From an uncultured Synechococcus sp. (lineage in GTDB: Bacteria; Cyanobacteriota; Cyanobacteriia; Phormidesmidales; Phormidesmidaceae): a DNA stretch of 64,000 nucleotides. This document shows positions 42,622-53,477 of this stretch, piece by piece. The translations under genes were made by a program, and so were the position numbers. Positions within the stretch are counted from its first letter, which is position 1; every line of letters begins with the position of its first letter. The notes beneath the pieces are model-generated. The model searched no databases. It was given only the letters and a program-made list of their open reading frames with translations, and had not been told where the DNA came from. The stretch is taken from positions 1 to 64,000 of the forward strand of contig CALDSK010000277.1 of the NCBI GenBank assembly GCA_937911865.1, written 5' to 3'.

Positions 42622-43905
42622 ATGAGCGCAGAATACGGTTTAGGAACGAAATGCTTACACGCCGGACAGGAGGCCGATCCCACCACAATGGCCTGCGCGG
42701 TCCCGGTGTATCGCACCAGTGCCTACAAGTTTCGCGACACTGAGCATGCCGCTAACCTGTTCGCCCTCAAAGAGCTGGGCAACATCTACACACGCCTGAT
42801 GAACCCGACCCACGACGTGCTCGAAAAGCGAATCGCGGCGATGGAAGGCGGCGTAGGCGCTTTAGCGCTCGCCTCGGGCACCAGCGCTATTTTTTATAGC
42901 ATTATTAACATCTGCCAGGCAGGCGATGAAATCGTCTCGGCGAACACGCTCTACGGCGGCACCTACACAATGTTCAAGAACATCCTGCCGCAGTTTGGGC
43001 TAAAGGTAAACTTGGTAGACCCGCGCGATCCTGAAAACTTTCGCAGTGCCATTACTGAAAAGACCAAGCTGGTGTTTTGCGAAACGGTGACAAACCCGGC
43101 TTTAGAAGTTGCTGACCTGGAAGCAATTAGTGCGATCACCCACGAAAACGGCATCCCCCTCATTGTCGACAGCACCTTCACTACCCCCTACCTTATCCGA
43201 CCCATAGAGCACGGCGCAGACATCGTCGTTCACTCACTGACCAAGTGGCTCGGCGGCCACGGCACCGGCATCGGCGGCATCGTAGTAGACAGCGGCAAAT
43301 TCGACTGGACCTCCGGCTAATTCCCCCTCATGAGTGAGCCCGACGACAGCTACCACGGCCTGCGCTGGGCACACGATCAGGGGCCTTTGGCACCGCTCGC
43401 CTACATCCTACGCATGCGCCTGATCCCCCTGCGTAACCTTGGTGCCTGCATCTCTCCCGACAATGCCTGGATTTTCTTGCAGGGCGTCGAAACGCTGCAC
43501 CTGCGGATGCAGCGCCACTGCGAAAACGCTATGCAAGTTGCCGACTTCTTACAGCAGCAGCCCAGCGTAGAGTGGGTTCGCTACCCTGGCCTAGAAACCG
43601 ACAAAGCGCACAAAAACGCTCAAAAATACCTCAAGAGCGGCTACGGCGCGATGGTCGTCTTTGGTATCAAAGGCGGCATGGATGCGGGTAAGGCTTTTAT
43701 TGAAAAGCTCAAGCTGTTCTCGCATTTGGCTAACGTTGGCGATGCTAAAAGTCTCGCGATTCATCCCTCATCCACCACGCACTCTCAACTGTCAGATGCG
43801 GACCTAGAAAGTGCAGGCATCGGGCCCGAGCTAGTCCGCTTAGCCATCGGCATCGAAGATGTGGAAGATATCATCAACGACTTAAAGCAAGCGTTAGCGA
43901 GCTAA
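42622..43905 (+). pseudogene. metY: O-acetylhomoserine sulfhydrylase, in-frame stop
   Basis: The two halves form one 427-codon reading frame interrupted only by TAA at 43318-43320. The first half (232 aa) has [11 protein letters not shown], the conserved [10 protein letters not shown], Asp183 (IVDSTF) and the PLP lysine Lys208 ([11 protein letters not shown]). The second half resumes as FPLMSEPDDSYHG and continues to the end of the family (DVEDIINDLKQAL). The stop stands where a Lys codon (AAA) is expected after KFDWTSG, so a single A-to-T change explains it. The intact enzyme makes homocysteine from O-acetylhomoserine and sulfide. metX follows directly, so the pathway is otherwise represented. 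A sequencing error or a true nonsense mutation are both possible. Confidence 0.88.
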
Positions 43906-44020
43906 CAATTGCCAAACAACTGTCAAGCAACTTAGTACAACAGCCGATAAATCACGGGTGTGGAATGTCTCAACCAGGATACACCACACCCAACGCTACA
44001 AATTATCGCCCACCCTTTCC

Positions 44021-45157
44021 ATGAGTATCGGCCCCGTCCAAACCCAGTTTTTCCATATCAACGAAACCTTCTATCTTGACTCGGGCGAGTCCTTCGATGC
44101 GATTACGCTCGCCTACGAAACCTACGGCCAGCTCAACCACGATGCCAGCAATGCCATTCTGGTCTTTCACGCTCTCACCGGTAGCCAGCATGCCGCTGGT
44201 ATAAACTCGTCCGTTCCCGCAGCCGATCCCTTTTGGAAAGAAGAATGCGTTCTCGGCTGGTGGGATAGCTTTATTGGTCCTGGCAAAGCCTTCGATACCG
44301 ACCGCTACTTTGTTATCTGCGCCAACTACTTGGGCGGCTGCTACGGTTCTACCGGACCACATTCTACCAACCCCCAAACTGGCAAGCCCTACGGCAGTCA
44401 GTTTCCCCAGGTTAGCGCTTGGGATGTTGTTCGTAGCCAGCTTCTGTTACTAGATTCTCTAGGCGTTGACTGCCTCCATGCCTCTGTAGGCAGCTCTTTG
44501 GGCGGCATGCTCTCTATGCTGCTAGCCACCCGTCGCCCACACCGCGTCAAGAAAGTAGTGCCCATTGCCACCGGACTAAAAACAACCGTACTGCACCGCG
44601 TGCATAACTTTGAGCAAATTTTAGCCATTCGCAACGATCCTCACTTTCAAGGTGGCGACTATTACGACGGCCCCGCCCCACAAGAAGGCTTACTGCTCGC
44701 TCGTATCATCTCTCACAAAACCTTCGTGTCTTTAGACATGATGGAAAAACGAGCTAAACAAGAGATTACAGTAGAACAACCGATTGGAAAGTTCTACAAA
44801 CTCTCTAACCCGATTGAATCTTACATGTTTTATCAGGGAACAAAGTTTGCAGATCGTTTTGATGCCAACAGCTATTTGCGAATTATGGATATGTGGCAGC
44901 GCTTTAGCCTCAACGCTCAGCAGCCTGGACTCTTTGCAGAGTGCACTCACCAAGAGTACTTAATTTTCAGCATCGATTCTGACGTCTGTTTCTACCCAGA
45001 AGAACAAAGCGTGATTGTCAAGGCACTTGAAGCAGCAAACATGGCCGTGAAACACATCACAGTGCACTCTGATAAAGGGCACGATTCTTTCCTACTTGAG
45101 CCCGATCTCTACGCGCCGTATATTCGATTTATTTTGGACGAGACATCGCAGGTGTAA
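44021..45157 (+). CDS. metX: Homoserine O-acetyltransferase
   Basis: This 378-aa alpha/beta hydrolase-fold enzyme of the MetX family acylates homoserine for the sulfhydrylation route to methionine. The start region is LAYETYGQLNHDASNAILVF. The nucleophile Ser is in SVGSSLGGM, the acid Asp is in SIDSDVCFYPEEQ and the His is in KGHDSFLLE. The ATG at 44021 gives the usual N-terminus (SIGPVQTQFF); an upstream ATG at 43958 would add 21 atypical residues. The gene follows metY on the same strand and likely shares its transcript. Cyanobacterial copies are annotated as acetyl- rather than succinyltransferases, but the acyl donor cannot be proved here. Confidence 0.93.
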   Translation: MSIGPVQTQFFHINETFYLDSGESFDAITLAYETYGQLNHDASNAILVFHALTGSQHAAGINSSVPAADPFWKEECVLGWWDSFIGPGKAFDTDRYFVICANYLGGCYGSTGPHSTNPQTGKPYGSQFPQVSAWDVVRSQLLLLDSLGVDCLHASVGSSLGGMLSMLLATRRPHRVKKVVPIATGLKTTVLHRVHNFEQILAIRNDPHFQGGDYYDGPAPQEGLLLARIISHKTFVSLDMMEKRAKQEITVEQPIGKFYKLSNPIESYMFYQGTKFADRFDANSYLRIMDMWQRFSLNAQQPGLFAECTHQEYLIFSIDSDVCFYPEEQSVIVKALEAANMAVKHITVHSDKGHDSFLLEPDLYAPYIRFILDETSQV

Positions 45158-45222
45158 GACAACAAGCACTACCTGCTTTCTGTCTCTCTCCGCGAATCAG
45201 ACGTTTTGCCCCAGCTCCGTCA

Positions 45223-45381
45223 AACGTGCTGTGGGGAGGCAGAACGGCTGATTTGGAAGTGAATGATGAAGATACGGTAGCGCTACGACACTTGAACCAA
45301 ACCCTTCGTCAAGCCCCGCGCATAGAGCTAAGCATGCTGCCTATTGGAGATGGCCTCACTCTCGCACTCAAGCGTGGTTAG
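45223..45381 (+). pseudogene. 3' remnant of class I O-methyltransferase
   Basis: A 52-residue open stretch begins NVLWGGRTADLEVNDED and ends LSMLPIGDGLTLALKRG before a TAG. This matches the C-terminus of caffeoyl-CoA-type O-methyltransferases of cyanobacteria (NVLW-G-x-V-x-D, then L-x-L-x-P-I-G-D-G-L-T-L-A). The remaining three quarters of the gene, including the SAM-binding site, are absent upstream. It sits in the 320-bp gap after metX. Confidence 0.7.
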
Positions 45382-45477
45382 TTATCCACAGACTATTTGC
45401 CAGTAACTACTTGCCAGTCGATTATTGACCAACGAGGCTAAAGGAAAATCCTATTCTCTCAATGACTTTTCTATTGC

Positions 45478-46008
45478 TCAATCGTCAGGATCGGGCGTAT
45501 CGGATGCTTGTAAATGCAACAGATAGTTACTAGCAGAAATCAACAGAATCGCTAGCGAGGCATATATCAAGTCGCTCATCTGTGAAATATCGAGACTTAA
45601 CGTTTTTTTAAAGAGATTAACAATCAGCGCCACCACAATCACTTTAACCAGCTTGCTCTTAAGTGCCTCTAAAGACTCACTTTGCAGCAGGTTGATATCT
45701 TCACGCAGCCGAACATCAATCTTGGAAATAAATAGCTCGTAAATCCCAAAGCTAAAAATCAATAAAACAATTCCGATCAGATAGTAGTCGATACCGCCAA
45801 TAATGTAAGAAACGATTCTATTCGTAATATCGCCTTCAGGATCAGCAATATTAAACTCAAGACTCAGCCCGGCCCAAATATCTTGCGTACCGATTAAAAA
45901 GAACTTAACTGAGCTGAACAGCCCAAACACCACAGGCAGCAGCACAAAGAAACGAAAGTTCCAGATTACCTTTTCAAATGCGAGCTCTATTCTCTTAATG
46001 AGTTTCAT
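45478..46008 (-). CDS. YqhA-family (UPF0114) membrane protein
   Basis: This 176-aa integral membrane protein of the UPF0114/YqhA family has hydrophobic helices near residues 17-37, 70-90, 122-140 and 145-160. The family-typical segments are FRFFVLLPVVFGLFSSVKFF and the central IDYYLIGIVLLIFSFGIYELFIS with the preceding GGID. The loop LLQSESLEALKSKLVKVIVV is also typical. Function is unknown. The ATG at 46008 starts the conserved KLIKRIELAFEKVIW. Confidence 0.88.
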   Translation of the reverse strand: MKLIKRIELAFEKVIWNFRFFVLLPVVFGLFSSVKFFLIGTQDIWAGLSLEFNIADPEGDITNRIVSYIIGGIDYYLIGIVLLIFSFGIYELFISKIDVRLREDINLLQSESLEALKSKLVKVIVVALIVNLFKKTLSLDISQMSDLIYASLAILLISASNYLLHLQASDTPDPDD

Positions 46009-46322
46009 GCAACCCTACCCGCGACAGAAGGCGTAACAAACAAAAAAGCAAGGTACGACTGGGCAAACACAGTATCCAAGCCCTATCTGATTGAACCACA
46101 CCAGGGAGGCGCCTCTATTGATTCGGCAAGCGGTATGCCGTTTTAGAGCCGCTACAAAGGATGCTTCACAGTTATCTGGCAGGTGCTGACTGGTAGAAGC
46201 GGGCACCGTCAGGATTGGGGCAGGTCCAGTTTGCATTTTGGTCACCCTTCGGTTAAGCCAATAGAATGAAATCGATACGATAGGATCGATACGATAGGGT
46301 GGCGAAAGTTGATACTGCTGGA
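46009..46322. other. Intergenic region with 14-bp duplication
   Basis: These 314 bp lie between divergent genes. A perfect 14-bp tandem pair (ATCGATACGATAGG) at 46271-46298 ends just before the GTG at 46299, an alternative start for the DUF1800 gene. No other feature is seen. Confidence 0.6.
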
Positions 46323-47708
46323 ATGGCCGTGGATAACACACAAAAAATCACGCATGTTCTAGACCGATTGAGCCTGGGCCCCAGACCTGGCGATCGTCAG
46401 CGGGTTGAGCGTATGGGCGTTGAGCAATACATTCAAGCGCAGCTAGCTCCTGACGACAACGCCGCGCCCGATACACTGACCGGGCCGCTTCAAAACCTCT
46501 CAACACTCAGTCTGACGCCGGTTGATATACACGAACAGTATGGACCGCCAGAAAGAGGAGCTTCACAGCAGCAGCGAGAAGCGGCTAGGAAAAAGCAGCG
46601 ACAGGTCGCACAAGAGTCTTTGCACGCCAGAATGCGTCAGGCACTAGAAAACCCGAACCAGCTACAGGAAGTGATGACTGACTTTTGGTTCAATCACTTT
46701 AATGTGTATATCGGTAAGGGAATTACCAGACTGTGGGCAGGCGTATACGAGAAAACGGTACTTCGCCCGCTGGCACTCGGTAAGTTTAGAGACCTGCTGG
46801 GAGCAACCGCAAAGCACCCTGCAATGTCTTTCTATCTGGATAACTGGCGCAATACCGATCCAGCTAGCGAGCTCGCAAAGGGCCAGTACAAGGGGTTCAA
46901 TGAAAACTACGCACGTGAGCTAATGGAGTTGCACACGATGGGCGTTGACGGTGGCTATACCCAGGCAGACGTCGAGAGCCTGACGCGCATTCTCACCGGG
47001 TGGGGGCTGGTTCGCCAGAACCGCGCTAACCATGACGGTAGCGGCTTTCAGTTTGTGCCCAGGCGACACGACAGTAGCGACAAAACGCTGCTGGGTGAGT
47101 CCATTCCAGGGGGCGGTATAGAAGAAGGCGAAAAAGCGCTCGATTTGTTGGCGCAGCATCCGTCTACCGCGCAACATATTAGCTATAAGCTGGCTCAATA
47201 TTTTGTCAGCGACGAGCCGCCCGAAGGCCTAGTTAATCGATTGGCTAACCGGTTCAAAGAAACCGATGGCTGCATCAGAGAAGTACTGCGATCGCTCTTT
47301 ACAGACGACACCTTTTGGGCCACCGAGCACTACCAAACCAAATTCAAAACCCCTTACCAGTACATTCTCTCTATCGCCCGCGCGGTCAAGCTATCCAACC
47401 CTGAAGAAAACGACGTGCAGCGGCTGTTAGGCGGCATGGGCCAGTTAGGCATGCCGCTGTACCGATGCCGTACGCCAGATGGCTATGCACAGGTAGAATC
47501 TGCCTGGCTCAACGCCGATGCTATGCTGCGACGGGTCGGGTTTGCGAGGGCAGTCGCCAATATGAAAGATCCCAAACCACCAGCGGCTGAGCTGCTAGCC
47601 ACGCTTGGCGACCAGTTTTCGGCTGAAACTCGCTCAGTGGTCGATAGCTCGCCGCCCGGCATGCAGCCAGCTTTGGTGCTAGCTAGCCCTGAAATGATGT
47701 ACCGATAG
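46323..47708 (+). CDS. DUF1800 family protein
   Basis: This protein is about 461 aa from the ATG at 46323 (a GTG eight codons upstream is possible). It matches DUF1800: HVLDRLSLGPRPGDRQRV at the start, VEQYIQAQL, the diagnostic VMTDFWFNHFNVYIGKG, and NENYARELMELHTMGVDGGYTQADV followed by LTRILTGW. Family members are usually paired with a DUF1501 protein, as here. Some bacterial pairs are secreted, but function is unknown. No signal peptide is seen in this member. It likely forms an operon with the following DUF1501 gene, 118 bp downstream. Confidence 0.92.
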   Translation: MAVDNTQKITHVLDRLSLGPRPGDRQRVERMGVEQYIQAQLAPDDNAAPDTLTGPLQNLSTLSLTPVDIHEQYGPPERGASQQQREAARKKQRQVAQESLHARMRQALENPNQLQEVMTDFWFNHFNVYIGKGITRLWAGVYEKTVLRPLALGKFRDLLGATAKHPAMSFYLDNWRNTDPASELAKGQYKGFNENYARELMELHTMGVDGGYTQADVESLTRILTGWGLVRQNRANHDGSGFQFVPRRHDSSDKTLLGESIPGGGIEEGEKALDLLAQHPSTAQHISYKLAQYFVSDEPPEGLVNRLANRFKETDGCIREVLRSLFTDDTFWATEHYQTKFKTPYQYILSIARAVKLSNPEENDVQRLLGGMGQLGMPLYRCRTPDGYAQVESAWLNADAMLRRVGFARAVANMKDPKPPAAELLATLGDQFSAETRSVVDSSPPGMQPALVLASPEMMYR

Positions 47709-47826
47709 GCATTCCTCTTCACTCCAAATGCGGCTTTATACCGCTGCCGCTGCTTCTACCACTTCTTCTAAGGCTCTAATCTTTTGAGTCCCCTAACCTA
47801 ATCCCTTTAACCTTTTGAGAAATCTC

Positions 47827-49047
47827 ATGAAACGACGTCGTTTTCTCACACAGGCCGCTTTGTTTGGCGCTTCAGGACTAGCCGCAAGTACCCACGGCTG
47901 GCTATGGCAAAGTCAGGCAAAAGCCGCCAATATGCCCAGACTAATCGTCGTCATGCTGCGCGGAGCCGCTGACGGGCTAGGCATTGTTGTCCCTTACCAG
48001 GAAGAAGAGTACTACAAGTCACGGCCTTCAATTGCGATCGCAAAACCTGGCGAAAACAACGGAGCCTTCGACCTAGACGGGCAGTTTGGCCTACACCCTT
48101 CCCTAGAAGCGCTAATGCCCGAATGGGCAGAGGGAAATTTGGCCTTTGTGCAGGCTACAGGCTCGCCCCACGTCACCCGATCTCACTTTCAGGCTCAAGA
48201 CTACCTGGAGAACGGAACCCCTGGAAACAATCGCACCAGTGACGGCTGGCTCAATCGACTGCTCGCGGTTTTGCCCGATGGCACCAATACGCAGGCCCTC
48301 AATATGGGAGCAGGGGGCACGCTACCACTGATCTTTAAAGGAACAGAATCTGTGTCTAACCTGGGAGTCAACAACGCTGGCACCCCTGCGGTTCCCATGG
48401 CCGATGCCGATACCCGCACACCTTTCGATCAGCTCTACACCAGCGACAGTCGTATCGCCAGAGCCTATCAAGAAGGTCGCCAGGCACAGGGCGTACTCAT
48501 TCAAGAACTGGCTGAAGAGGGGATGGAAGCCTCACGCGGAGCCCCGACGCCTGAACGGTTTGCCAATACCGCTCGCTCACTGGCCCGGCTGATGAAAGGA
48601 GATGCTGGCACGCAGCTTGCCTTTATGGAGCTCGGCGGTTGGGACACTCATGTCAATGAGCGAGCCACGCTCAAGCGTCAGCTGACACCGCTGTGCTACG
48701 GGCTCGCGGCGCTGGCCGAAGAGCTAGGCCCAATATATCAAGACACCACCATCGTTGTTATGTCAGAATTTGGCCGCACCATTGCTGAGAACGGCAACGG
48801 CGGCACCGATCATGGTCATGGCAATACGATGTGGGTGCTCGGTGGCGGCGTTCGCGGCGGTAAGATCTACGGCGACTGGCCGGGCCTTAGCGAAGCCAAT
48901 CAGCACGAATCGCGCGACTTGGCGATCACCACAGATTTCCGAGATGTATTGATGTCTTTGCTCGCTCAACAGTTCGGGCTTAATGACAGCGCGCTAGCGC
49001 AGGTATTTCCAGAACACCAGCAGCAAAACAGGATCGCATTGCTGTGA
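47827..49047 (+). CDS. DUF1501 family protein, Tat-exported
   Basis: This 406-aa protein begins with a twin-arginine type leader (MKRRRFLTQAALFGASGLAA) and AKA cleavage near residue 33. The DUF1501 (sulfatase-like fold) core follows: LIVVMLRGAADGLGIVVPY, LHPSLEALMPEW, SHFQAQDYLENG, LAFMELGGWDTHVNE, MSEFGRTIAENGNGGTDHGHGN. The Asp/His set resembles the metal site of alkaline-phosphatase-like folds. It is expected in the periplasm, in partnership with the DUF1800 protein. I chose ATG 47827 because it gives the RRxFLT signal; a start 12 bp upstream is also in frame. The stop codon lies within a 13-bp tandem duplication. Confidence 0.92.
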   Translation: MKRRRFLTQAALFGASGLAASTHGWLWQSQAKAANMPRLIVVMLRGAADGLGIVVPYQEEEYYKSRPSIAIAKPGENNGAFDLDGQFGLHPSLEALMPEWAEGNLAFVQATGSPHVTRSHFQAQDYLENGTPGNNRTSDGWLNRLLAVLPDGTNTQALNMGAGGTLPLIFKGTESVSNLGVNNAGTPAVPMADADTRTPFDQLYTSDSRIARAYQEGRQAQGVLIQELAEEGMEASRGAPTPERFANTARSLARLMKGDAGTQLAFMELGGWDTHVNERATLKRQLTPLCYGLAALAEELGPIYQDTTIVVMSEFGRTIAENGNGGTDHGHGNTMWVLGGGVRGGKIYGDWPGLSEANQHESRDLAITTDFRDVLMSLLAQQFGLNDSALAQVFPEHQQQNRIALL

Positions 49048-49066
49048 TTTGATGCTGTAATTTGAT
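49041..49066. repeat. 13-bp duplication across DUF1501 stop
   Basis: Two copies of GCTGTGATTTGAT (one difference). The first contains the TGA stop codon. Confidence 0.9.
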
Positions 49067-49100
49067 ACCAGGAATCTGCGTCTGAACAACACGCTGGCGA

Positions 49101-49136
49101 CCCTCACCCTAGCCCTCTCCTGTGGGAGAGGGAACC
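49101..49136. repeat. REP-like palindromic element
   Basis: CCCTCACCCTAGCCCTCTCC is followed after TGTG by GGAGAGGG, giving an 8-bp perfect stem. This sequence type is widely dispersed in bacterial intergenic regions. Only one copy is seen in the window. Confidence 0.6.
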
Positions 49137-49179
49137 GGAATTTATTTTCTGCGCTCAGCTGCGACCAGCTACGGCCAAC

Positions 49180-49809
49180 TTACACAACCAAGACGCGATC
49201 GCCCACATTGGCTTTCGCATAGTCATTCGTCAGCTTGCCCAGCGCGGCATCAAGATATTGACCCATCCGGTCGATCTCCGCTTTAGCATAGCCAGGAATA
49301 TCGCCCTGAGCATCTTTATACAGCTGATTTAGCCGCGCTTCAATCGCCTTATAGGCACCGTCAATATCACCCACTAGCGCACTCACAAAGTCCTGAGGAC
49401 CGTAGCCAATGTAAAGCTGATCGTCAAACAGGATGAGCCAGTCAGGTTCACCCGTTTCTGGCGAATCAGAAAAGAGAACAAAATTAATCACGCCGCAAGA
49501 CGTTCCGCGAAGTGCCTTAAGCGCATCCAAAGTCATCGGCACCTGGTAGCAATGTTGTTCTTCAGCGCTGTAAAGACCTACCGCCGTCATCGACGTAGCA
49601 CCCGTTGTCTTTGCCGCCTCAAACATCTTTTGCAAAATCTCTTCTGTCAGCGTGCCTTTATGAACCACCGGCGCAACGACAGCACTCTCCTGCTTCAGCA
49701 GCGCAATGTCTGGAGATCCTTCTTCTCCAGACGCGATAGTGACAATAGAGTTTAGCCGTTCCACAGCAGCGGCGGCCGCTTGCCCTTCGAGAACTTGAAT
49801 ATTATCCAT
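49180..49809 (-). CDS. Hypothetical soluble protein
   Basis: This 209-aa cytosolic protein is not one I can place in a named family. It is acidic and Ala-rich, with no signal peptide or membrane helix. The middle has mixed strands (VINFVLFSDSPETGEPDWLI then LFDDQLYIGYGPQDF), and the C-terminal 70 residues look helical (GAYKAIEARLNQLYKDAQG, then AEIDRMGQYLDAALGKL). The start MDNIQVLEGQAAAAAVERLN is at the only good ATG. It stands alone. The pattern suggests a small alpha/beta sensor-like domain plus a helical tail, but no function is implied. Confidence 0.7.
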   Translation of the reverse strand: MDNIQVLEGQAAAAAVERLNSIVTIASGEEGSPDIALLKQESAVVAPVVHKGTLTEEILQKMFEAAKTTGATSMTAVGLYSAEEQHCYQVPMTLDALKALRGTSCGVINFVLFSDSPETGEPDWLILFDDQLYIGYGPQDFVSALVGDIDGAYKAIEARLNQLYKDAQGDIPGYAKAEIDRMGQYLDAALGKLTNDYAKANVGDRVLVV

Positions 49810-49928
49810 ACGTTTTTCGGGGTGCTTCGCTATCAGCTTTCCATTATATAGCGCTGTTTACTCGCCCATACTTACGGACGATTGCTGGCACATCTAGCAC
49901 GCAGGAATCCGGCTACATAGAGATAGAT

Positions 49929-49960
49929 ACATAGAGATGGCTATATAGCTATCTCTATGT
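49929..49960. repeat. 32-bp near-perfect palindrome
   Basis: The arms 49929-49938 and 49951-49960 pair perfectly. The centre (49940-49949, GCTATATAGC) is itself palindromic, leaving only one mismatched pair. It lies between the acyltransferase remnant and the hypothetical gene and could be a terminator-like or operator element. Confidence 0.7.
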
Positions 49961-49985
49961 GAGATAAGCTACAAACAAGCAGCCG

Positions 49986-50885
49986 CTACGCCGTTACTTT
50001 TTTCTGATAGGGGAAGAAGCGCCTCAGCTTAAGAAAGGGCTTCTCTAACAGCAGAAAGCTCAGGTAGGACACCGCACCTGAAAACAAAAAGGCAAGCGGC
50101 ATCATCAGTAAAGGCTGACTGTTCGGAACAAGCGTATCTAGCCAGCTGTAGCACAGCAGATGATACACATACAACCCAAAGCTGATGCTACCGACAAAGC
50201 GTAGCGCCTGACTTTCAAAGACTTTTCTGAGGATAGAATCGTTCTTTGTTGTGATAGAAAAGCCAATCAGCGAGGTGTACACCAGTGCTGTCATCGGGTA
50301 TTTCACCGCAAGGACCCAAAGGCTGCCTCTACCTGCCGCAAGGACAAAAATGAGCGTCAGAGGGATATCCACCAAAAACAGAGAGAAGAGAAATAAGCGT
50401 CTGTTTTTTTGACTAGGGCGTAGCAGCTGAGGTTCAAATACGGCTAGCAGAGCTCCCAAAGACAGCGCATCTAGGCGAGTGAGCGTGAAGTAGAAGACCT
50501 CCATACCTTTATTCAGCATGAAAATGCGAACGATGAACGAAAGCGCAATGAGAAAGAAAGAGGCGATCGCAACTTGCTTACGCGGCAAGTAATAGACCAG
50601 CAGAGGCCAAAACAAATAGAAGTGTTCTTCTACCGCCAGCGACCAGTAAAATACCGGACCATCCCAAGACCAGTTCAAGGTTTGAGCAATGTTTTGCAGA
50701 TTGGCCCACCAGTACCAGGTGGTAGAAAAATCAGCAGTTTCCTGACCTGCTAGCGCTGGCAAAATCAGAAAAGTGAGAATCAGATAGAAGTAATACAGCG
50801 GAAAAATTCTGATTGTTCTTCTAGCATAGAAGGCCTTAAAGAAGTTGTTTTTGTCCTTAGAAGCAAATTCACTGAAATTAATAAC
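49986..50885 (-). pseudogene. Acyltransferase-3 (OafA-like), 5' truncated
   Basis: The open frame from 50885 encodes the central and C-terminal part of an acyltransferase-3 membrane protein: KAFYARRTIRIFPLYYFYL, WSLAVEEHFYLFWPLLVYY, LTRLDALSLGALLAV and the closing LLEKPFLKLRRFF. These normally follow an N-terminal 75-90 residues with the catalytic His (R-x-x-x...F-H), which are missing. A TGA at 50886-50888 precedes the frame, and the first possible conventional start (TTG 50762) comes only after YYFYLILTFLI. The protein would acylate a polysaccharide or lipid if intact. The sequence upstream (50889-51099) shows no remnant of the missing end. Confidence 0.75.
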
Positions 50886-51099
50886 TCAAACTTTAGATAT
50901 CGCACTCTGGCACAAGTTTTCAGTAATTACGCTACTTCAAGGTAACTTTGAAGTAATACGAAGCCTGACACAGCAATTGCATAAACTCTAGCTTCACACG
51001 CTTCAAACACAACAACAGCCGAAGATCAGAGCCCTATGCGACAGTGATCGCATACTGTTGCATATAGCATTCTATACGAACAAGTTTTCACACAACCGC

Positions 51100-53391
<2,292 letters not shown>

Positions 53392-53477
53392 TCACTCTTC
53401 TGATGGAGTATACCAACCCGACTCAGCTTTATCGGTATCAAATGACCACTGCTGAGCCACCACCACTAACACACCCA

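Noticed and set aside
43330-43905. Second half of metY as an independent gene starting at its internal Met
   Set aside because: It lacks the PLP lysine and is in the same frame as the first half, separated by a single stop codon.
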